From Rhizobiales bacterium dw_265 (GTDB lineage: Bacteria; Pseudomonadota; Alphaproteobacteria; Micropepsales; Micropepsaceae), in contig JAAVUU010000002.1 of NCBI GenBank assembly GCA_018449595.1, forward strand, positions 682,001-746,000: 64,000 nucleotides of DNA. The letters are read 5' to 3'. The notes under the pieces are model-generated. The model was not told the origin of the DNA, searched no databases, and was given only the letters and a program-made list of their open reading frames with translations. Both the position numbers and the translations under genes were made by a program. Shown piece after piece: positions 16,546 to 25,571 of the stretch; the stretch's first letter is position 1, and each line of letters starts with the position of its first letter.

Positions 16546-17610
16546 ATGCGCGCCATGAACAGTTTTCTGCAACGTGCCGGTATCGCCCTGCCGATCTTCC
16601 AGGCCCCGATGGCGGGCGTCTCGACACCGGCCATGGCGGCGGCGGTTTGCGAAGCCGGCGGATTGGGCGCACTCGGCCTGGGCGCGGAAAATATCGAGGG
16701 CGCGCGCCGGATGATCGCCGCGATCCGCGCGCTGACCGGCAGGCCATTTCACGTCAACCTGTTCTGTCATGCCCCCGCCACGGCACACCGCGCGGTCGAA
16801 GCCCGATGGACCCTGCGCCTGACGCCGGAATTCGCGCGGCTGGACGCCACGCCGCCAACAGCGCTGCACGAAATCTACCAGAGCTTTCGCGGCCATTCCG
16901 AAATGACGGCGATGCTGGTGGCGGAAAAGCCGGCGGTGGTCAGTTTCCATTTCGGCCTGCCGGATGCCGGCCAGATCGCGGCGCTGCATGAAGCGGGCGC
17001 TGTACTGCTGGCCTCGGCAACCAGCATCGCGGAGGCGCAACAGATAGCCGATGCGGGACTGGACGGCATCATCGCCCAGGGCCATGAGGCGGGCGGCCAT
17101 CGCGGCATGTTCGATCCCGATGCGCCGGACGACAGGCTGGGCACATTCGCGCTGACGCGATTGCTGGTGCGGCGCTTCAACCTGCCTGTCATCGCGGCGG
17201 GCGGCATCATGGATGGCGCGGGCATCGCCGCGGCGCTGCGGCTGGGAGCGGCCGCGGCCCAGCTTGGCACCGCCTTTGTCGCCTGCCCGGAATCGGCGGC
17301 GGACGCCGGCTATCGCGCGGCGCTGGCCGGGGATGCGGCCAACCACACCATCATGACCCGCGCCATCTCCGGGCGGCCCGCGCGCTGCCTGGCGAACCGC
17401 TTCACAAAGCTGGGCGAGCGTGTTCCAGACGCGGAGGTGCCCGACTATCCCATCGCCTACGACCTGGGAAAGGCGCTGCATGCCGCCGGCAAGGCCAAAG
17501 GGGAATTCGGCTTTGGCGCGCAATGGGCGGGCCAGGGCGCGCCGCTGTCACGCCCCCTGCCCGCCGGCGAACTGGTCAGGCTGCTGGCGGCGGAACTGGC
17601 GGCGGCCTAA
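16546..17610 (+). CDS. Nitronate monooxygenase-family FMN oxidoreductase
   Basis: 354 residues in a TIM barrel. IFQAPMAGVSTPAMAAAV at the N-terminus, the catalytic-His region GHEAGGHRG (about residue 187), VIAAGGIMDGAGIAAAL and AAQLGTAFVACPES form the FMN phosphate-binding part and match class I nitronate monooxygenases. The family oxidises alkyl nitronates such as propionate-3-nitronate. Related proteins include enoyl-ACP reductases (FabK). A second ATG three codons in is an alternative start. It is divergent from the riboswitch and has no operon partner. Confidence 0.87.
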   Translation: MRAMNSFLQRAGIALPIFQAPMAGVSTPAMAAAVCEAGGLGALGLGAENIEGARRMIAAIRALTGRPFHVNLFCHAPATAHRAVEARWTLRLTPEFARLDATPPTALHEIYQSFRGHSEMTAMLVAEKPAVVSFHFGLPDAGQIAALHEAGAVLLASATSIAEAQQIADAGLDGIIAQGHEAGGHRGMFDPDAPDDRLGTFALTRLLVRRFNLPVIAAGGIMDGAGIAAALRLGAAAAQLGTAFVACPESAADAGYRAALAGDAANHTIMTRAISGRPARCLANRFTKLGERVPDAEVPDYPIAYDLGKALHAAGKAKGEFGFGAQWAGQGAPLSRPLPAGELVRLLAAELAAA

Positions 17611-17627
17611 AAGATCAGAGACACACA

Positions 17628-17651
17628 CCTGTCATGGCCGGGCTTGACAGG
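17628..17651. terminator. Hairpin between convergent genes
   Basis: CCTGTCA (17628-17634) pairs with TGACAGG (17645-17651), with a 10-base loop containing TGGCCGGGC. It lies between the stop of the nitronate monooxygenase gene and the convergent amidohydrolase. No U-run follows on either strand, so termination is plausible but not certain. The CTGTCATGGCC start recalls the dispersed repeat. Confidence 0.4.
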
Positions 17652-17661
17652 GAGCGGGTAG

Positions 17662-18615
17662 TCATAGTGCCGGTTGATTGGCCGCGCGTTTCTTCCATTT
17701 GTAGACCGCCAGCGAATTCTTCCAGAAATATTTCTCCGCCGCCGCGCGCGACCGCGTCGCGAAATAGGCGCGCGCGATGGCGACGATCTGGGCTGGGGTG
17801 GCGGTGCCCCAGCTGTTGGGCCAGTCGGTGCCGAACACCACCCGGTCCTCGCCGAACACATCCATCAACTGGTCCAGCCGCGCCTTGTGGGCGGCAAGGC
17901 CGCGCGCCGCCATGCCGCGATGGTCGATCTCCGACAGCTTGGCATGGATGGTGGCGCGGCCCTTGATCTCGTGCAGCACGGCGGCATAGGCCTTCTCGTC
18001 CTCGGGATCGAGTTGCGGCAGGTGGTCCAGCACGATGCGCAGGGACGGCAGCCTGTCGTGAATCCGCACCATGGTTTCCAGCAGCGCCACGGTGGGATTG
18101 GCGGTGTCCATCACCATGTCGGCATCGGCGACGCGCTTCAGCCCGTCGATGAACTTGGGATCGCTTTCCTGTTTGGAGACATCGCGGCCCCAGATATTGC
18201 CGCAGCGAATCCCCAGGAACATCGGGTTCTTGCGGAAGCGTTCGAACAGTTCGGCAAAATCGGGCTTTTCCGGCTCCAGGTCGCCGACGGTGCCGACGAA
18301 CAGCGTGTCGGTCTCAATCTGCTCCAGCACCCACAGATTGTCCTCCACCCAGGGGCTGGCCTCCAGCTCGATGGCGCCGACAATGCCCAACGGCTGGGCA
18401 TAGCCGCGATAGGTCGCGGGCAGCGCCACGCCGTTCATCTCCCTGGCCCATTCCGGCGAGCCGGCATAGGGCACGCCCTGCGGCCGGCGGGAGTCGAACA
18501 GATGCACATGGGTGTCGATGATCGGGATGTCGGCGACCGTCGCGGCTTTGGCGAACGTCGCCGCCAGCGCCGATGCCGCCGCGCCCGCCAGAAACTGCCT
18601 GCGTTCCATGCGCAT
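17662..18615 (-). CDS. Tat-exported amidohydrolase (PDC hydrolase/fuconolactonase-like)
   Basis: 317 residues. The N-terminus MERRQFLAGAAASALA is a twin-arginine signal, so export folded to the periplasm is likely. The metal-dependent TIM-barrel shows THVHLFD (HxH), a barrel His in IVLDHLPQLD, and GTDWPNSWG with the catalytic Asp. This is the amidohydrolase_2 family that hydrolyses lactones such as 2-pyrone-4,6-dicarboxylate or sugar lactones. It is downstream of a ModA-like binding protein and an MFS transporter, which suggests use of an imported acid or lactone. The substrate is unknown. Confidence 0.82.
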   Translation of the reverse strand: MRMERRQFLAGAAASALAATFAKAATVADIPIIDTHVHLFDSRRPQGVPYAGSPEWAREMNGVALPATYRGYAQPLGIVGAIELEASPWVEDNLWVLEQIETDTLFVGTVGDLEPEKPDFAELFERFRKNPMFLGIRCGNIWGRDVSKQESDPKFIDGLKRVADADMVMDTANPTVALLETMVRIHDRLPSLRIVLDHLPQLDPEDEKAYAAVLHEIKGRATIHAKLSEIDHRGMAARGLAAHKARLDQLMDVFGEDRVVFGTDWPNSWGTATPAQIVAIARAYFATRSRAAAEKYFWKNSLAVYKWKKRAANQPAL

Positions 18616-18618
18616 CTC

Positions 18619-19371
18619 CTAGTTGCGATCCAGTCCCCTGGATTTCCAAAGCGCCGTATTTTCGGGCCGGGTGATATAGGCGATGAAGGCGCCGGCCGCC
18701 GGGCCTTGCGCCGAACGCGCCGACACCGCCACCGCTGTATCGATATAGGCGCCCAGTTCGTCCGGCACCAAACCCGCCAGTTCGATCTCGGGATGGTTCA
18801 GCACCTCGCAGGCCAGTTGCAGCGCCATGTCGCCCTCGCCGCGCACCAGCGCCTCGCCGCCCTCGCCCTTGATGCTGATCCTGCTTCGCACCCCGGCAAA
18901 GACCGGATAGCGCCGCAGCATGTCATTGATGATGCGCGCTTCCATGCTGCCGCTGGCGGGATTGGAGTACAGCACGACACCAGTTTTCAGCACACTTGCC
19001 AGTTTCGCAGGCGTGGAGATGTCGGGATGGGCCGCGCCCTTCTTCACCGCCAAGCCGACACGCACCCGGCCCAGGTCGCTGCGCGATCCCGCCACGATGC
19101 CGCTCTCGGCCTCCATGCCGTCCATGAAGGCGACCGGCAGCACGATCACATCGGCAATGGGCGCGGCCTTCTTGATGTCATTGACGATGGCGGCCATGCC
19201 GTCGGACTTGACCGTCACCTTGACGCCGGTTTCCCTGGCATAGGCCGCGGCAAGGTCGACCAGTCCGGCATTGTAGACCACGCCGGGGGCCAGCACGTTG
19301 ATTTCCGCCGTCTGTGCAAGGACCGGCGATGTCAGCAGCGCCAGCAGTGCGGCCGTCAGGACCCTCCCCAT
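18619..19371 (-). CDS. ModA-like periplasmic substrate-binding protein, without ABC partner
   Basis: 250 residues. A signal peptide (about 1-19, cut after VLAQ) leads into a type II binding fold: INVLAPGVVYNAGLVDLAA, DVIVLPVAFMD, and GVVLYSNPASGSMEARII. This fits the ModA/extracellular solute-binding superfamily. No ABC permease or ATPase is nearby and the genes on each side encode an MFS carrier and an amidohydrolase. It may therefore sense or deliver an organic acid rather than molybdate. That is inference. Confidence 0.75.
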   Translation of the reverse strand: MGRVLTAALLALLTSPVLAQTAEINVLAPGVVYNAGLVDLAAAYARETGVKVTVKSDGMAAIVNDIKKAAPIADVIVLPVAFMDGMEAESGIVAGSRSDLGRVRVGLAVKKGAAHPDISTPAKLASVLKTGVVLYSNPASGSMEARIINDMLRRYPVFAGVRSRISIKGEGGEALVRGEGDMALQLACEVLNHPEIELAGLVPDELGAYIDTAVAVSARSAQGPAAGAFIAYITRPENTALWKSRGLDRN

Positions 19372-19386
19372 CGTCGCTCCTTTTTA

Positions 19387-20742
19387 TTATTCTTCGCTGC
19401 GGCCCAGATCCGCGTTCTGCGCCTCGGGGCCGAAATACATCATGGCGGCAATCAGCAACGCGGCGAAACAGGCCACCGCCGCCAGCGCCAGGGAGTAATT
19501 GCCGCCGCTGCGTTCCGCGATCTCGGCCTGGAACACCGCATTGACCGAGGCGATCAGGTTGCCCAACTGATAGACGGTGCCCGCGAAGGTGCCGCGCACA
19601 TTGGGCGGCGACAATTCGTTGAGATGCACCGGCACCACGCCCCAGGCGCCCTGGACGCAGATCTGCATCAGGAAGGCGCCCGCCGCCAGCGTTATCGCGG
19701 TCGGCGCATAGGCCCAGAAATAGATCACCGGCAGCGCCAGAAGCGCCACCAGCACCACCGTCCTGCGCCGCCCGAACGACTGGCTGAGCGAGGCGAAGAA
19801 CAGCCCGCCGACAATGGCGCCCACATTCAGCACCACGGTGATGAAGGTGACGGTGGCGTCGTCGAAATGATGCTGCACCCGCAGGAAGGTGGGATAGAGA
19901 TCCTGGGTGCCGTGGCTGAAGAAATTGAAGCCGGTCATCAGCAGGATGGCGTAGAGCGCCAGCTTCCAGTGCTGGCGGATGAAGGGCGTCAGGAAACCCG
20001 CGATCACCAGCAGCGGCACCACGCCGGCCGCCAGGTACAGCACGCCGGTCTCGCGACCGAAGGCCACCAACACCGTCAGTATCACCGCCAGGATCACGGC
20101 GACGCCCACCAGATGCACCAGATGGCGCGACAGCTTCACATCGGCGGGTTTCTTGAAGGCCGGCGATTCCGAAACCTGCCGCCAGATATACAAGGTCAGC
20201 AACAGGCCCGGCACCAGCCCGACCATGAACATGCCGCGCCAGCCGATGGTGGCGTAAAACCCGCCGAACACCAGCGAGGCCACCAGATAGCCGGTGGGAT
20301 AGCCCGATTGCAGCAGGCCGGAGACAAAGCCGCGCGCCTTGGAGGGGACGGACTCGAAAGCCAGCGAGGCGCCGATGCCCCAGATGCCGCCCATCGCCAC
20401 CCCGAACAGGGCGCGAATGATGAGAAAGCCGGTCAGGCTGGGCGCAAAGGCGGTGGCGAAGCCGAAGATCGAATAGAGGATGATGTTGATCTTCAGGACG
20501 GGCTTGCGGCCATAATCGTCGGCCAGCCGCCCGAACAGGAAAGCGCCCAGCGGCCTGACCGCCAGGGTCAGGGTCACCGCCAGCGCCACCGCCGGAATCT
20601 TCACGGCGAACTGCTTGGCGACATCGGACATCACAAAGGTCAGGACGAAGAAGTCGAAGGCGTCCAGGGTCCAGCCGGTGAAGGCGGCGATGACGGCATG
20701 CCGCTGCGACGGGGTCCAGCCCTTGAGTGCTTCCAACGCCAT
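19387..20742 (-). CDS. MFS transporter (metabolite:H+ symporter type)
   Basis: 451 residues with 12 predicted helices from ATG 20742, which has AAAGGG upstream. A GTG at 20772 would add ten residues. LDAFDFFVLTFVM in helix 1, GRLADDYGRKPVL between helices 2 and 3, and MGGIWGIGASLAFESVP are typical of the aromatic-acid/sialic-acid symporter group. It heads a cassette with the binding protein and amidohydrolase, so it probably imports their common substrate or product. Confidence 0.85.
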   Translation of the reverse strand: MALEALKGWTPSQRHAVIAAFTGWTLDAFDFFVLTFVMSDVAKQFAVKIPAVALAVTLTLAVRPLGAFLFGRLADDYGRKPVLKINIILYSIFGFATAFAPSLTGFLIIRALFGVAMGGIWGIGASLAFESVPSKARGFVSGLLQSGYPTGYLVASLVFGGFYATIGWRGMFMVGLVPGLLLTLYIWRQVSESPAFKKPADVKLSRHLVHLVGVAVILAVILTVLVAFGRETGVLYLAAGVVPLLVIAGFLTPFIRQHWKLALYAILLMTGFNFFSHGTQDLYPTFLRVQHHFDDATVTFITVVLNVGAIVGGLFFASLSQSFGRRRTVVLVALLALPVIYFWAYAPTAITLAAGAFLMQICVQGAWGVVPVHLNELSPPNVRGTFAGTVYQLGNLIASVNAVFQAEIAERSGGNYSLALAAVACFAALLIAAMMYFGPEAQNADLGRSEE

Positions 20743-20881
20743 GTTCCAGGGCCCTTTTGACAGTCCGTTCACGCAAGTATGGCGGGGTCGCCGGAATCGG
20801 CAACCCTAAACCCTTCTCGCGCCGCAACATTTCGTGTGTGGCGACACCGCGCGAGTCCGCGCGCATGGAGCCGGAAGAAAA

Positions 20882-20903
20882 TTCAGATCAGGTGTATTCT
20901 GAA
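20882..20903. promoter_or_regulatory. Inverted repeat upstream of the MFS cassette
   Basis: TTCAGA (20882-20887) and TCTGAA (20898-20903) form an inverted repeat with a 10-base spacer, about 140 bp in front of the MFS start. The rest of the 227 bp between MFS and lactonase shows no gene. It could be a regulator site, but no regulator gene is adjacent. Confidence 0.25.
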
Positions 20904-20969
20904 GACATGGCCGCTGCCGGGACTGTTGCGTTCGGGAAAGCCGGGGATGGCATCACCCTTGCTTTTTTC

Positions 20970-22142
20970 TCAGTTGGGCAGGAACACCATCACCGCCGGG
21001 GTACCCAGTCCCAGATAGTTGCCGGTCGCCCTGGGCACACCGCCCGCGCCGATGCGGAAGGTGACGATGTTGCTGGCGCCCTGGTTCAGCGAATAGAGAA
21101 ATCTGCCGCTGGGGTCCAAGGTCAGACTGCGCGGATTGTTGCCCTCGGTATGGACATTGCCCTGCAGGGTGACGCCATTCGTGCCGATGGCAAAAGTGGC
21201 GATGCCGTCATAGGTGCGGTTGCCGGAATAGAGATGCTTGCCGTCCTTGTCCAGCAGCAGTTCCGAGCCGGTGTTGCTGCCCTGGTAACCGGCGGGCAGT
21301 GCAAAGACCGACGCGCCTTTGGCCGTCAGCTTGCCGCCGGCGAAATCATAGACCGACAGGCGGGAGTCCTGTTCCTGCAACTGGTACATTGTCTTGCCAT
21401 CATGGCTGAAGACGAAATGGCGCGGCGCCGAGCCCGGCAGCGACTTGCTGACCGAGACCTGCTGCAGCTTGCCGGTGGCGGCATCCAGCTTCCAGACGAA
21501 GATCTGGTCGCGGCCGGCATCGTCGCCGATCACATATTCGCCGCTGCGATCCGGCCCGATCATGTGGCCGCGCGAATTTTCATGGCTGGAGCCGGCATAC
21601 TGGCCCGGCTGGGTATCGGCGGCGGTGGCGGGATTGAGCGGGCCGGACGGCTTCACCACATCGGTGATCTCGCCCAGGCTGCCGTCGGCCTTCAGCCGGA
21701 TGATCTCATAGCTGCCGCCGGTATAGTTGGCGACCATCACGAACTTGCCCGAGGGATGCACGCTGATGAAACAGGGAATCGCGCCGCCGGAATCCACCAC
21801 ATTCAACTGCTTGAGGTCGCCATTGGCCTGCACCGCGAAAGCCGTCACCGAACCATGCTTGTCGGGGCCGTAACTGGCCACTTCGCTGACGGCATAGAGA
21901 AACTTGCGGTCGCCCGACAAGGCGATCCAGGACGGCGACAGAATCTTGGCCGCCAGCCTGGGATTGGAGACAGCGCCGGTGGCATCGTCCGTGTTCACCA
22001 GATAGATGCCTTCGCCATGGCTGGCCGAGTGCGCCTCGCCCGGCTCCGGGGTATAGGTGCCGACATAGGCGCGGCCGGCCTGGGCCGCACTGGCGGAGCC
22101 GAGCATCAGGGCCGCGGCCATGACGGTGCTGAGACGTTTCAT
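20970..22142 (-). CDS. Exported lactonase-family beta-propeller (6-phosphogluconolactonase-like)
   Basis: 390 residues from ATG 22142, preceded by AGGAGA. The signal peptide is about residues 1-22 (AQA cut). The propeller repeats include AYVGTYT at the start, IPCFISVHPSGKFVMVANY, PRHFVFSHDGKTMYQLQE and NNPRSLTLDPSGRFLYSLNQ, the pattern of the YbhE/Pgl lactonase family. Cytoplasmic members hydrolyse 6-phosphogluconolactone. An exported one more likely acts on another lactone. A longer frame reaches 22301 but lacks a better start. Confidence 0.85.
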   Translation of the reverse strand: MKRLSTVMAAALMLGSASAAQAGRAYVGTYTPEPGEAHSASHGEGIYLVNTDDATGAVSNPRLAAKILSPSWIALSGDRKFLYAVSEVASYGPDKHGSVTAFAVQANGDLKQLNVVDSGGAIPCFISVHPSGKFVMVANYTGGSYEIIRLKADGSLGEITDVVKPSGPLNPATAADTQPGQYAGSSHENSRGHMIGPDRSGEYVIGDDAGRDQIFVWKLDAATGKLQQVSVSKSLPGSAPRHFVFSHDGKTMYQLQEQDSRLSVYDFAGGKLTAKGASVFALPAGYQGSNTGSELLLDKDGKHLYSGNRTYDGIATFAIGTNGVTLQGNVHTEGNNPRSLTLDPSGRFLYSLNQGASNIVTFRIGAGGVPRATGNYLGLGTPAVMVFLPN

Positions 22143-22287
22143 GCGCTTCTCCTGTTGCGGCGGCCCGTGGCCGGCCCCGGTTTTTATAATTCTGCCGCGA
22201 TTCCTAGCATGACCGCCCCGCGCCCCCAAGCTTGTGCAAATGCAGCAAATTCCGGCTATGCTGGGCCCATTCCAACAGGCGGCGACC

Positions 22288-22878
22288 GTGCTTCTGCTCA
22301 TCGATAACTACGACAGCTTTACCTACAACCTGTTCCACTATCTTGGCGAACTGGGCGCCGAGGTGGAGGTGGTGCGCAATGACGAGATCACCGCCGCCCA
22401 GGCGCTGGCCTTGAAGCCGCAAGGCATCGTGCTGTCGCCCGGCCCCTGCACCCCCAATGAGGCGGGCATCTGCCTGGAGGTGATCGAAATGGCCAATGGC
22501 GCCGTGCCCATCCTGGGCGTCTGCCTGGGTCACCAGGCGATCGGCCAAGTCTATGGCGGCACCATCGTGCGCGCGCCCGAGCCGATGCATGGCAAGCTGT
22601 CCAAAATCCATCACAGCGGCAAGTCGGTCTTTCGCGGGTTGAACAATGATTTCCTCGCCACCCGCTATCACTCCCTGACGATCGACCCGCCCTCGATGCC
22701 CGCGGCGCTCGAAATCACCGCCACCAGCGATGACGGCGTGATCCAGGGCGTGATGCACAAGCGCCATCCCGTCCATGGCGTGCAGTTTCATCCCGAAAGC
22801 ATCGCCAGCGAAAACGGCCATGCGCTGTTGGGCAACTTCCTCCAGATCGCGCGCGATTTCTCAAAAGTCCCGGCATGA
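22288..22878 (+). CDS. trpG: Anthranilate synthase glutamine amidotransferase subunit
   Basis: 196 residues from GTG 22288, giving the usual LLLIDNYDSFTYN beginning. A longer frame from 22234 adds 18 unlikely residues. Class I glutamine amidotransferase: ILGVCLGHQAIG with nucleophile Cys79 and HGVQFHPESI with the His/Glu pair. It feeds ammonia to TrpE to form anthranilate from chorismate. trpE is not in the window. The stop overlaps the trpD start (ATGA). Confidence 0.95.
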   Translation: MLLLIDNYDSFTYNLFHYLGELGAEVEVVRNDEITAAQALALKPQGIVLSPGPCTPNEAGICLEVIEMANGAVPILGVCLGHQAIGQVYGGTIVRAPEPMHGKLSKIHHSGKSVFRGLNNDFLATRYHSLTIDPPSMPAALEITATSDDGVIQGVMHKRHPVHGVQFHPESIASENGHALLGNFLQIARDFSKVPA

Positions 22879-23906
22879 GAGTGACCAGCGCCTCGATCGA
22901 ATTTCCGGCGGCGCTGGCCGTGGTGCGGGAGGGCGGTACCCTGGACGCCGATGCCTCGGCGCGGCTGTTTGAAACCATCATGACCGGCCAGGTGCCGGAT
23001 GCCGACCTGATCGCCTTCCTGACAACCCAGGCCGAGCGCGGTCCCACCGTGCCCGAGATTGTCGGCGCGGTGCGCGCCATGCGCGCCGGCATGCGCCCGG
23101 TCACGGCGCCGGCCAACGCCATCGACCTGTGCGGCACCGGCGGCGACGGCCATGGCACCCTGAACATCTCCACCGCGGTGTCCTTTGTGGTGGCGGGCGC
23201 GGGCGTGCCGGTGGCCAAGCATGGCAACCGCTCCGCCTCGTCCAAAAGCGGCGCCGCCGACATACTGGAAGCGCTGGGGGTGAAGATCGACCTGGAACCG
23301 GGGCGCGCGGCCCAGGTGCTGGCCCAAACCGGCATCGTCTTCCTGTTCGCCCAGGTGCATCATCCGGCGATGCGCCATGTCGGCACGGTGCGCCGCCAGA
23401 TCAAGCACCGCACCATCTTCAATCTTCTCGGTCCCCTGGCCTCGCCCGCCGGGGTGAAACACCAGCTGGTGGGCATCTACAGCCGGGACTGGCTGGTTCC
23501 TTACGCGGAAGCCCTGAAAGCGCTTGGCTCCACGCGCGCCCTGGTGGTGCATGGCGCCGACGGGCTGGACGAACTGACGACGACGGATGTCACTTATTAT
23601 GCGTCGCTGGATAACGGCCGGGTCACCACCGGCGAGATCGCGCCCGAGGATGCCGGGCTGGCACGCGCCCACCTGGCCGACCTCAAGGGCGGCGACGCCG
23701 CCGCCAACGCCGCCGCCCTCGTCCGCCTGTTCGGCGGCGAGCAGGGCCCCTACCGCGACATCGTGCTGCTGAATGCCGCTGCGGCGCTGATGGTGGCGGG
23801 CGCGGCAAAGGATATAAAAGAGGGCGTGGCGCTGGCCGCCCCCGCCCTGGACGGCGGCGCGGCCAAGGCCAAGCTGGAAGACCTGATAAAAGCCTCCAAT
23901 CCATGA
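22875..23906 (+). CDS. trpD: Anthranilate phosphoribosyltransferase
   Basis: 343 residues. It transfers phosphoribose from PRPP to anthranilate. [16 protein letters not shown] (about residue 81-96) is the PRPP-binding glycine loop, followed by [17 protein letters not shown] and the domain-closing segment [16 protein letters not shown]. Overlaps trpG and trpC by 4 bp each, so the three are translated together. Confidence 0.97.
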   Translation: MRVTSASIEFPAALAVVREGGTLDADASARLFETIMTGQVPDADLIAFLTTQAERGPTVPEIVGAVRAMRAGMRPVTAPANAIDLCGTGGDGHGTLNISTAVSFVVAGAGVPVAKHGNRSASSKSGAADILEALGVKIDLEPGRAAQVLAQTGIVFLFAQVHHPAMRHVGTVRRQIKHRTIFNLLGPLASPAGVKHQLVGIYSRDWLVPYAEALKALGSTRALVVHGADGLDELTTTDVTYYASLDNGRVTTGEIAPEDAGLARAHLADLKGGDAAANAAALVRLFGGEQGPYRDIVLLNAAAALMVAGAAKDIKEGVALAAPALDGGAAKAKLEDLIKASNP

Positions 23907-24703
23907 GCACCATTCTCGACAAGATCGTTGCCTACAAGCGCGACGAGATCGCCGCCGCCAAGGCCAGCCTGCCGTCCGCCGAAATCGAGGCCCGGGCGAA
24001 GGACGCCGGTCCCGTGCGCGGTTTTCGCGACGCGCTGGAAGCCAGGAAGGACGCCGGGGAATTCGGCCTGATCGCCGAGATCAAGAAGGCCAGCCCCTCC
24101 AAGGGACTGATCCGCACCGATTTCGATCCCCCGGCCCTGGCGATGGCCTATGAGGATGGCGGGGCCGCCTGCCTTTCGGTCCTGACCGACACGCCCAGCT
24201 TCCAGGGCGCGCCGGAATATCTCACCGCCGCGCGCGAGGCGGTGCGCCTGCCGGTGCTGCGCAAGGATTTCATGCTGGAGCCCTATCAGGTGGCCGAGGC
24301 GCGCAGTTGGGGCGCCGACTGCATCCTGGTCATCATGGCGATGCTGAGCGACGACGAGGCCCGCGCGCTTCTGGACGCGGCGGCGCATTGGGAGATGGAT
24401 GCGCTGGTGGAAGTGCATGACGAGGCCGAGATGGAGCGTGCGCTCAACCTCGATGCCGGCCTGGTCGGGATCAACAACCGCAACCTCAAGACCTTTGTCA
24501 CCGACCTGGGCGTGACCTTGCGGCTGGCGCATCATGTGCCGCGCGGCGTGCATCTGGTGGCGGAAAGCGGCTTGTCGGCGCTGGCCGATCTCAAGCGGCT
24601 GGCGGGCGCCCATGTCACCAGCGTGCTGGTGGGCGAAAGCCTGATGCGGCAGAAGGATGTCGCCAGCGCGACGCGGCTGCTGCTGGGCAACGGCTTCCGG
24701 TGA
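23903..24703 (+). CDS. trpC: Indole-3-glycerol phosphate synthase
   Basis: 266 residues. It closes the ring of CdRP to indoleglycerol phosphate. The catalytic lysine and substrate segment [13 protein letters not shown], then [24 protein letters not shown] and [11 protein letters not shown] are all typical. It is monofunctional, without the TrpF fusion seen in enterics. The trpC stop shares GTGA with the following HTH gene. Confidence 0.97.
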   Translation: MSTILDKIVAYKRDEIAAAKASLPSAEIEARAKDAGPVRGFRDALEARKDAGEFGLIAEIKKASPSKGLIRTDFDPPALAMAYEDGGAACLSVLTDTPSFQGAPEYLTAAREAVRLPVLRKDFMLEPYQVAEARSWGADCILVIMAMLSDDEARALLDAAAHWEMDALVEVHDEAEMERALNLDAGLVGINNRNLKTFVTDLGVTLRLAHHVPRGVHLVAESGLSALADLKRLAGAHVTSVLVGESLMRQKDVASATRLLLGNGFR

Positions 24704-25092
24704 GAGATCCGCAAAAGCCGAGGCGTTCCGCCGGGATGCGCGGCTCGCCCGCCGATCCCCTGCCCGAGCATGGGGCGATTTCCACCACACCCAAGGCGCG
24801 GCCCCAGGCCGAACCGCAACCGCGCGTCTCGACCTCGCCCTATGCCAAGCCCAAAGTGCTGATGGGGGAAGTCACCGCACCGAAAGGCCAGCTGATCGCC
24901 GCCGAACGCGGCGCCTTTCGCGCTTTCATGACGGCGCATCGTCTGAACCCCAGCGCCTGGGCGAGCAAGGCCGGTGTGCCCGCCAACGAAATCCTGGCCT
25001 TCCTGACCGGCCGCACCCGCACTATCGCACCGCGGACCCTGGAAAAGCTGGCGCGCGCGGCAGGTGTCGCGCCGCAAGACTTGTTCCAATAA
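24700..25092 (+). CDS. Small helix-turn-helix protein coupled to trpC
   Basis: 130 residues, GTG start overlapping the trpC stop. Residues 1-70 are polar and proline-rich, probably disordered. From about 71 to 130 the sequence [20 protein letters not shown], then [14 protein letters not shown] and [10 protein letters not shown] resembles an XRE-type DNA-binding domain. In many relatives moaC-moeA occupies this position. The coupling to trpC suggests co-expression with tryptophan synthesis. A regulatory link is unproven. Confidence 0.75.
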   Translation: MRDPQKPRRSAGMRGSPADPLPEHGAISTTPKARPQAEPQPRVSTSPYAKPKVLMGEVTAPKGQLIAAERGAFRAFMTAHRLNPSAWASKAGVPANEILAFLTGRTRTIAPRTLEKLARAAGVAPQDLFQ

Positions 25093-25094
25093 AA

Positions 25095-25120
25095 AAAGGC
25101 GACTCTTGCGAGCCGCCTTT
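25095..25120 (-). terminator. Intrinsic terminator of the 88-residue secreted protein gene
   Basis: AAAGGCG (25095-25101) pairs with CGCCTTT (25114-25120), with inner pairing around a TTGC loop. On the minus strand the stem is followed by a run of T from 25094 down to 25091. It therefore ends the leftward gene at 25138 and probably also slows the rightward trp operon. Confidence 0.8.
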
Positions 25121-25137
25121 CGCAAATCCGCGCCGGA

Positions 25138-25404
25138 TCAGAGCGTGATCCACAGGCCGTTGCGGTAATAGCCGCGGCCGGCATGATAGTCGCGCCAGTG
25201 ATAGCGGCCATCGTCCCAGCGGCGATGGAAATACCAGTCGTCGGGATGGTAGTCGTAACGCACGCCGGGCGCCGACCAGCGCCCTTCGGTGTGCCAGCAA
25301 TCGCCTTCACGGTTGCAGGCGATATAGGCCGAGGCCGGGGCGGCAAGCGCCAGCAAGGCGCCCGCGGCCGCGACCGTTCCCAGAACAAGGGTCTTCAGTT
25401 TCAT
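25138..25404 (-). CDS. Small secreted protein, aromatic- and His-rich
   Basis: 88 residues. A clear signal peptide (about 1-26, cut at ASA-Y) is followed by a short mature part with two Cys (YIACNREGDCWH) and many Trp, Tyr, Arg, Asp and His: VRYDYHPDDWYFHRRWD, YHWRDYHAGRGYYRNG. Small YXXW/HRR-rich exported proteins of this type are common in alphaproteobacteria, but no function is established. Located between the trp cluster and lexA, with its own terminator. Confidence 0.75.
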   Translation of the reverse strand: MKLKTLVLGTVAAAGALLALAAPASAYIACNREGDCWHTEGRWSAPGVRYDYHPDDWYFHRRWDDGRYHWRDYHAGRGYYRNGLWITL

Positions 25405-25495
25405 CCAGATTCTCTCCTCTCATAAAGGTGCCCCACCCGCATGATACCAACGGTCTGGAAAAAGTTCCGTTCCGGATTCACGACGGCGGGCTGCG

Positions 25496-25524
25496 TTGAC
25501 GGCATAACGGAACTAAAGTAGAAC
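25496..25524 (+). promoter_or_regulatory. lexA promoter with LexA (SOS) box
   Basis: TTGACG (25496-25501) and TAGAAC (25519-25524) form -35 and -10 elements with a 17-bp spacer. The sequence GAACTAAAGTAGAAC (25510-25524) is a perfect alphaproteobacterial SOS box, GAAC-N7-GAAC, and its right half lies on the -10. LexA binding would block polymerase, giving autoregulation. The start codon is 48 bp further on. Confidence 0.88.
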
Positions 25525-25571
25525 GATTCGTCGTGTACCGGCTTTGTTCGCCGGGTTGGAGGGAACGCCGC

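Noticed and set aside
17674-20760. 1028-codon rightward open frame
   Set aside because: Antisense to the amidohydrolase, ModA-like and MFS genes, all of which have clear families.
25453-25475. GTTCCGTTCC near lexA as a further SOS box
   Set aside because: The GTTC halves are only two bases apart, not seven.
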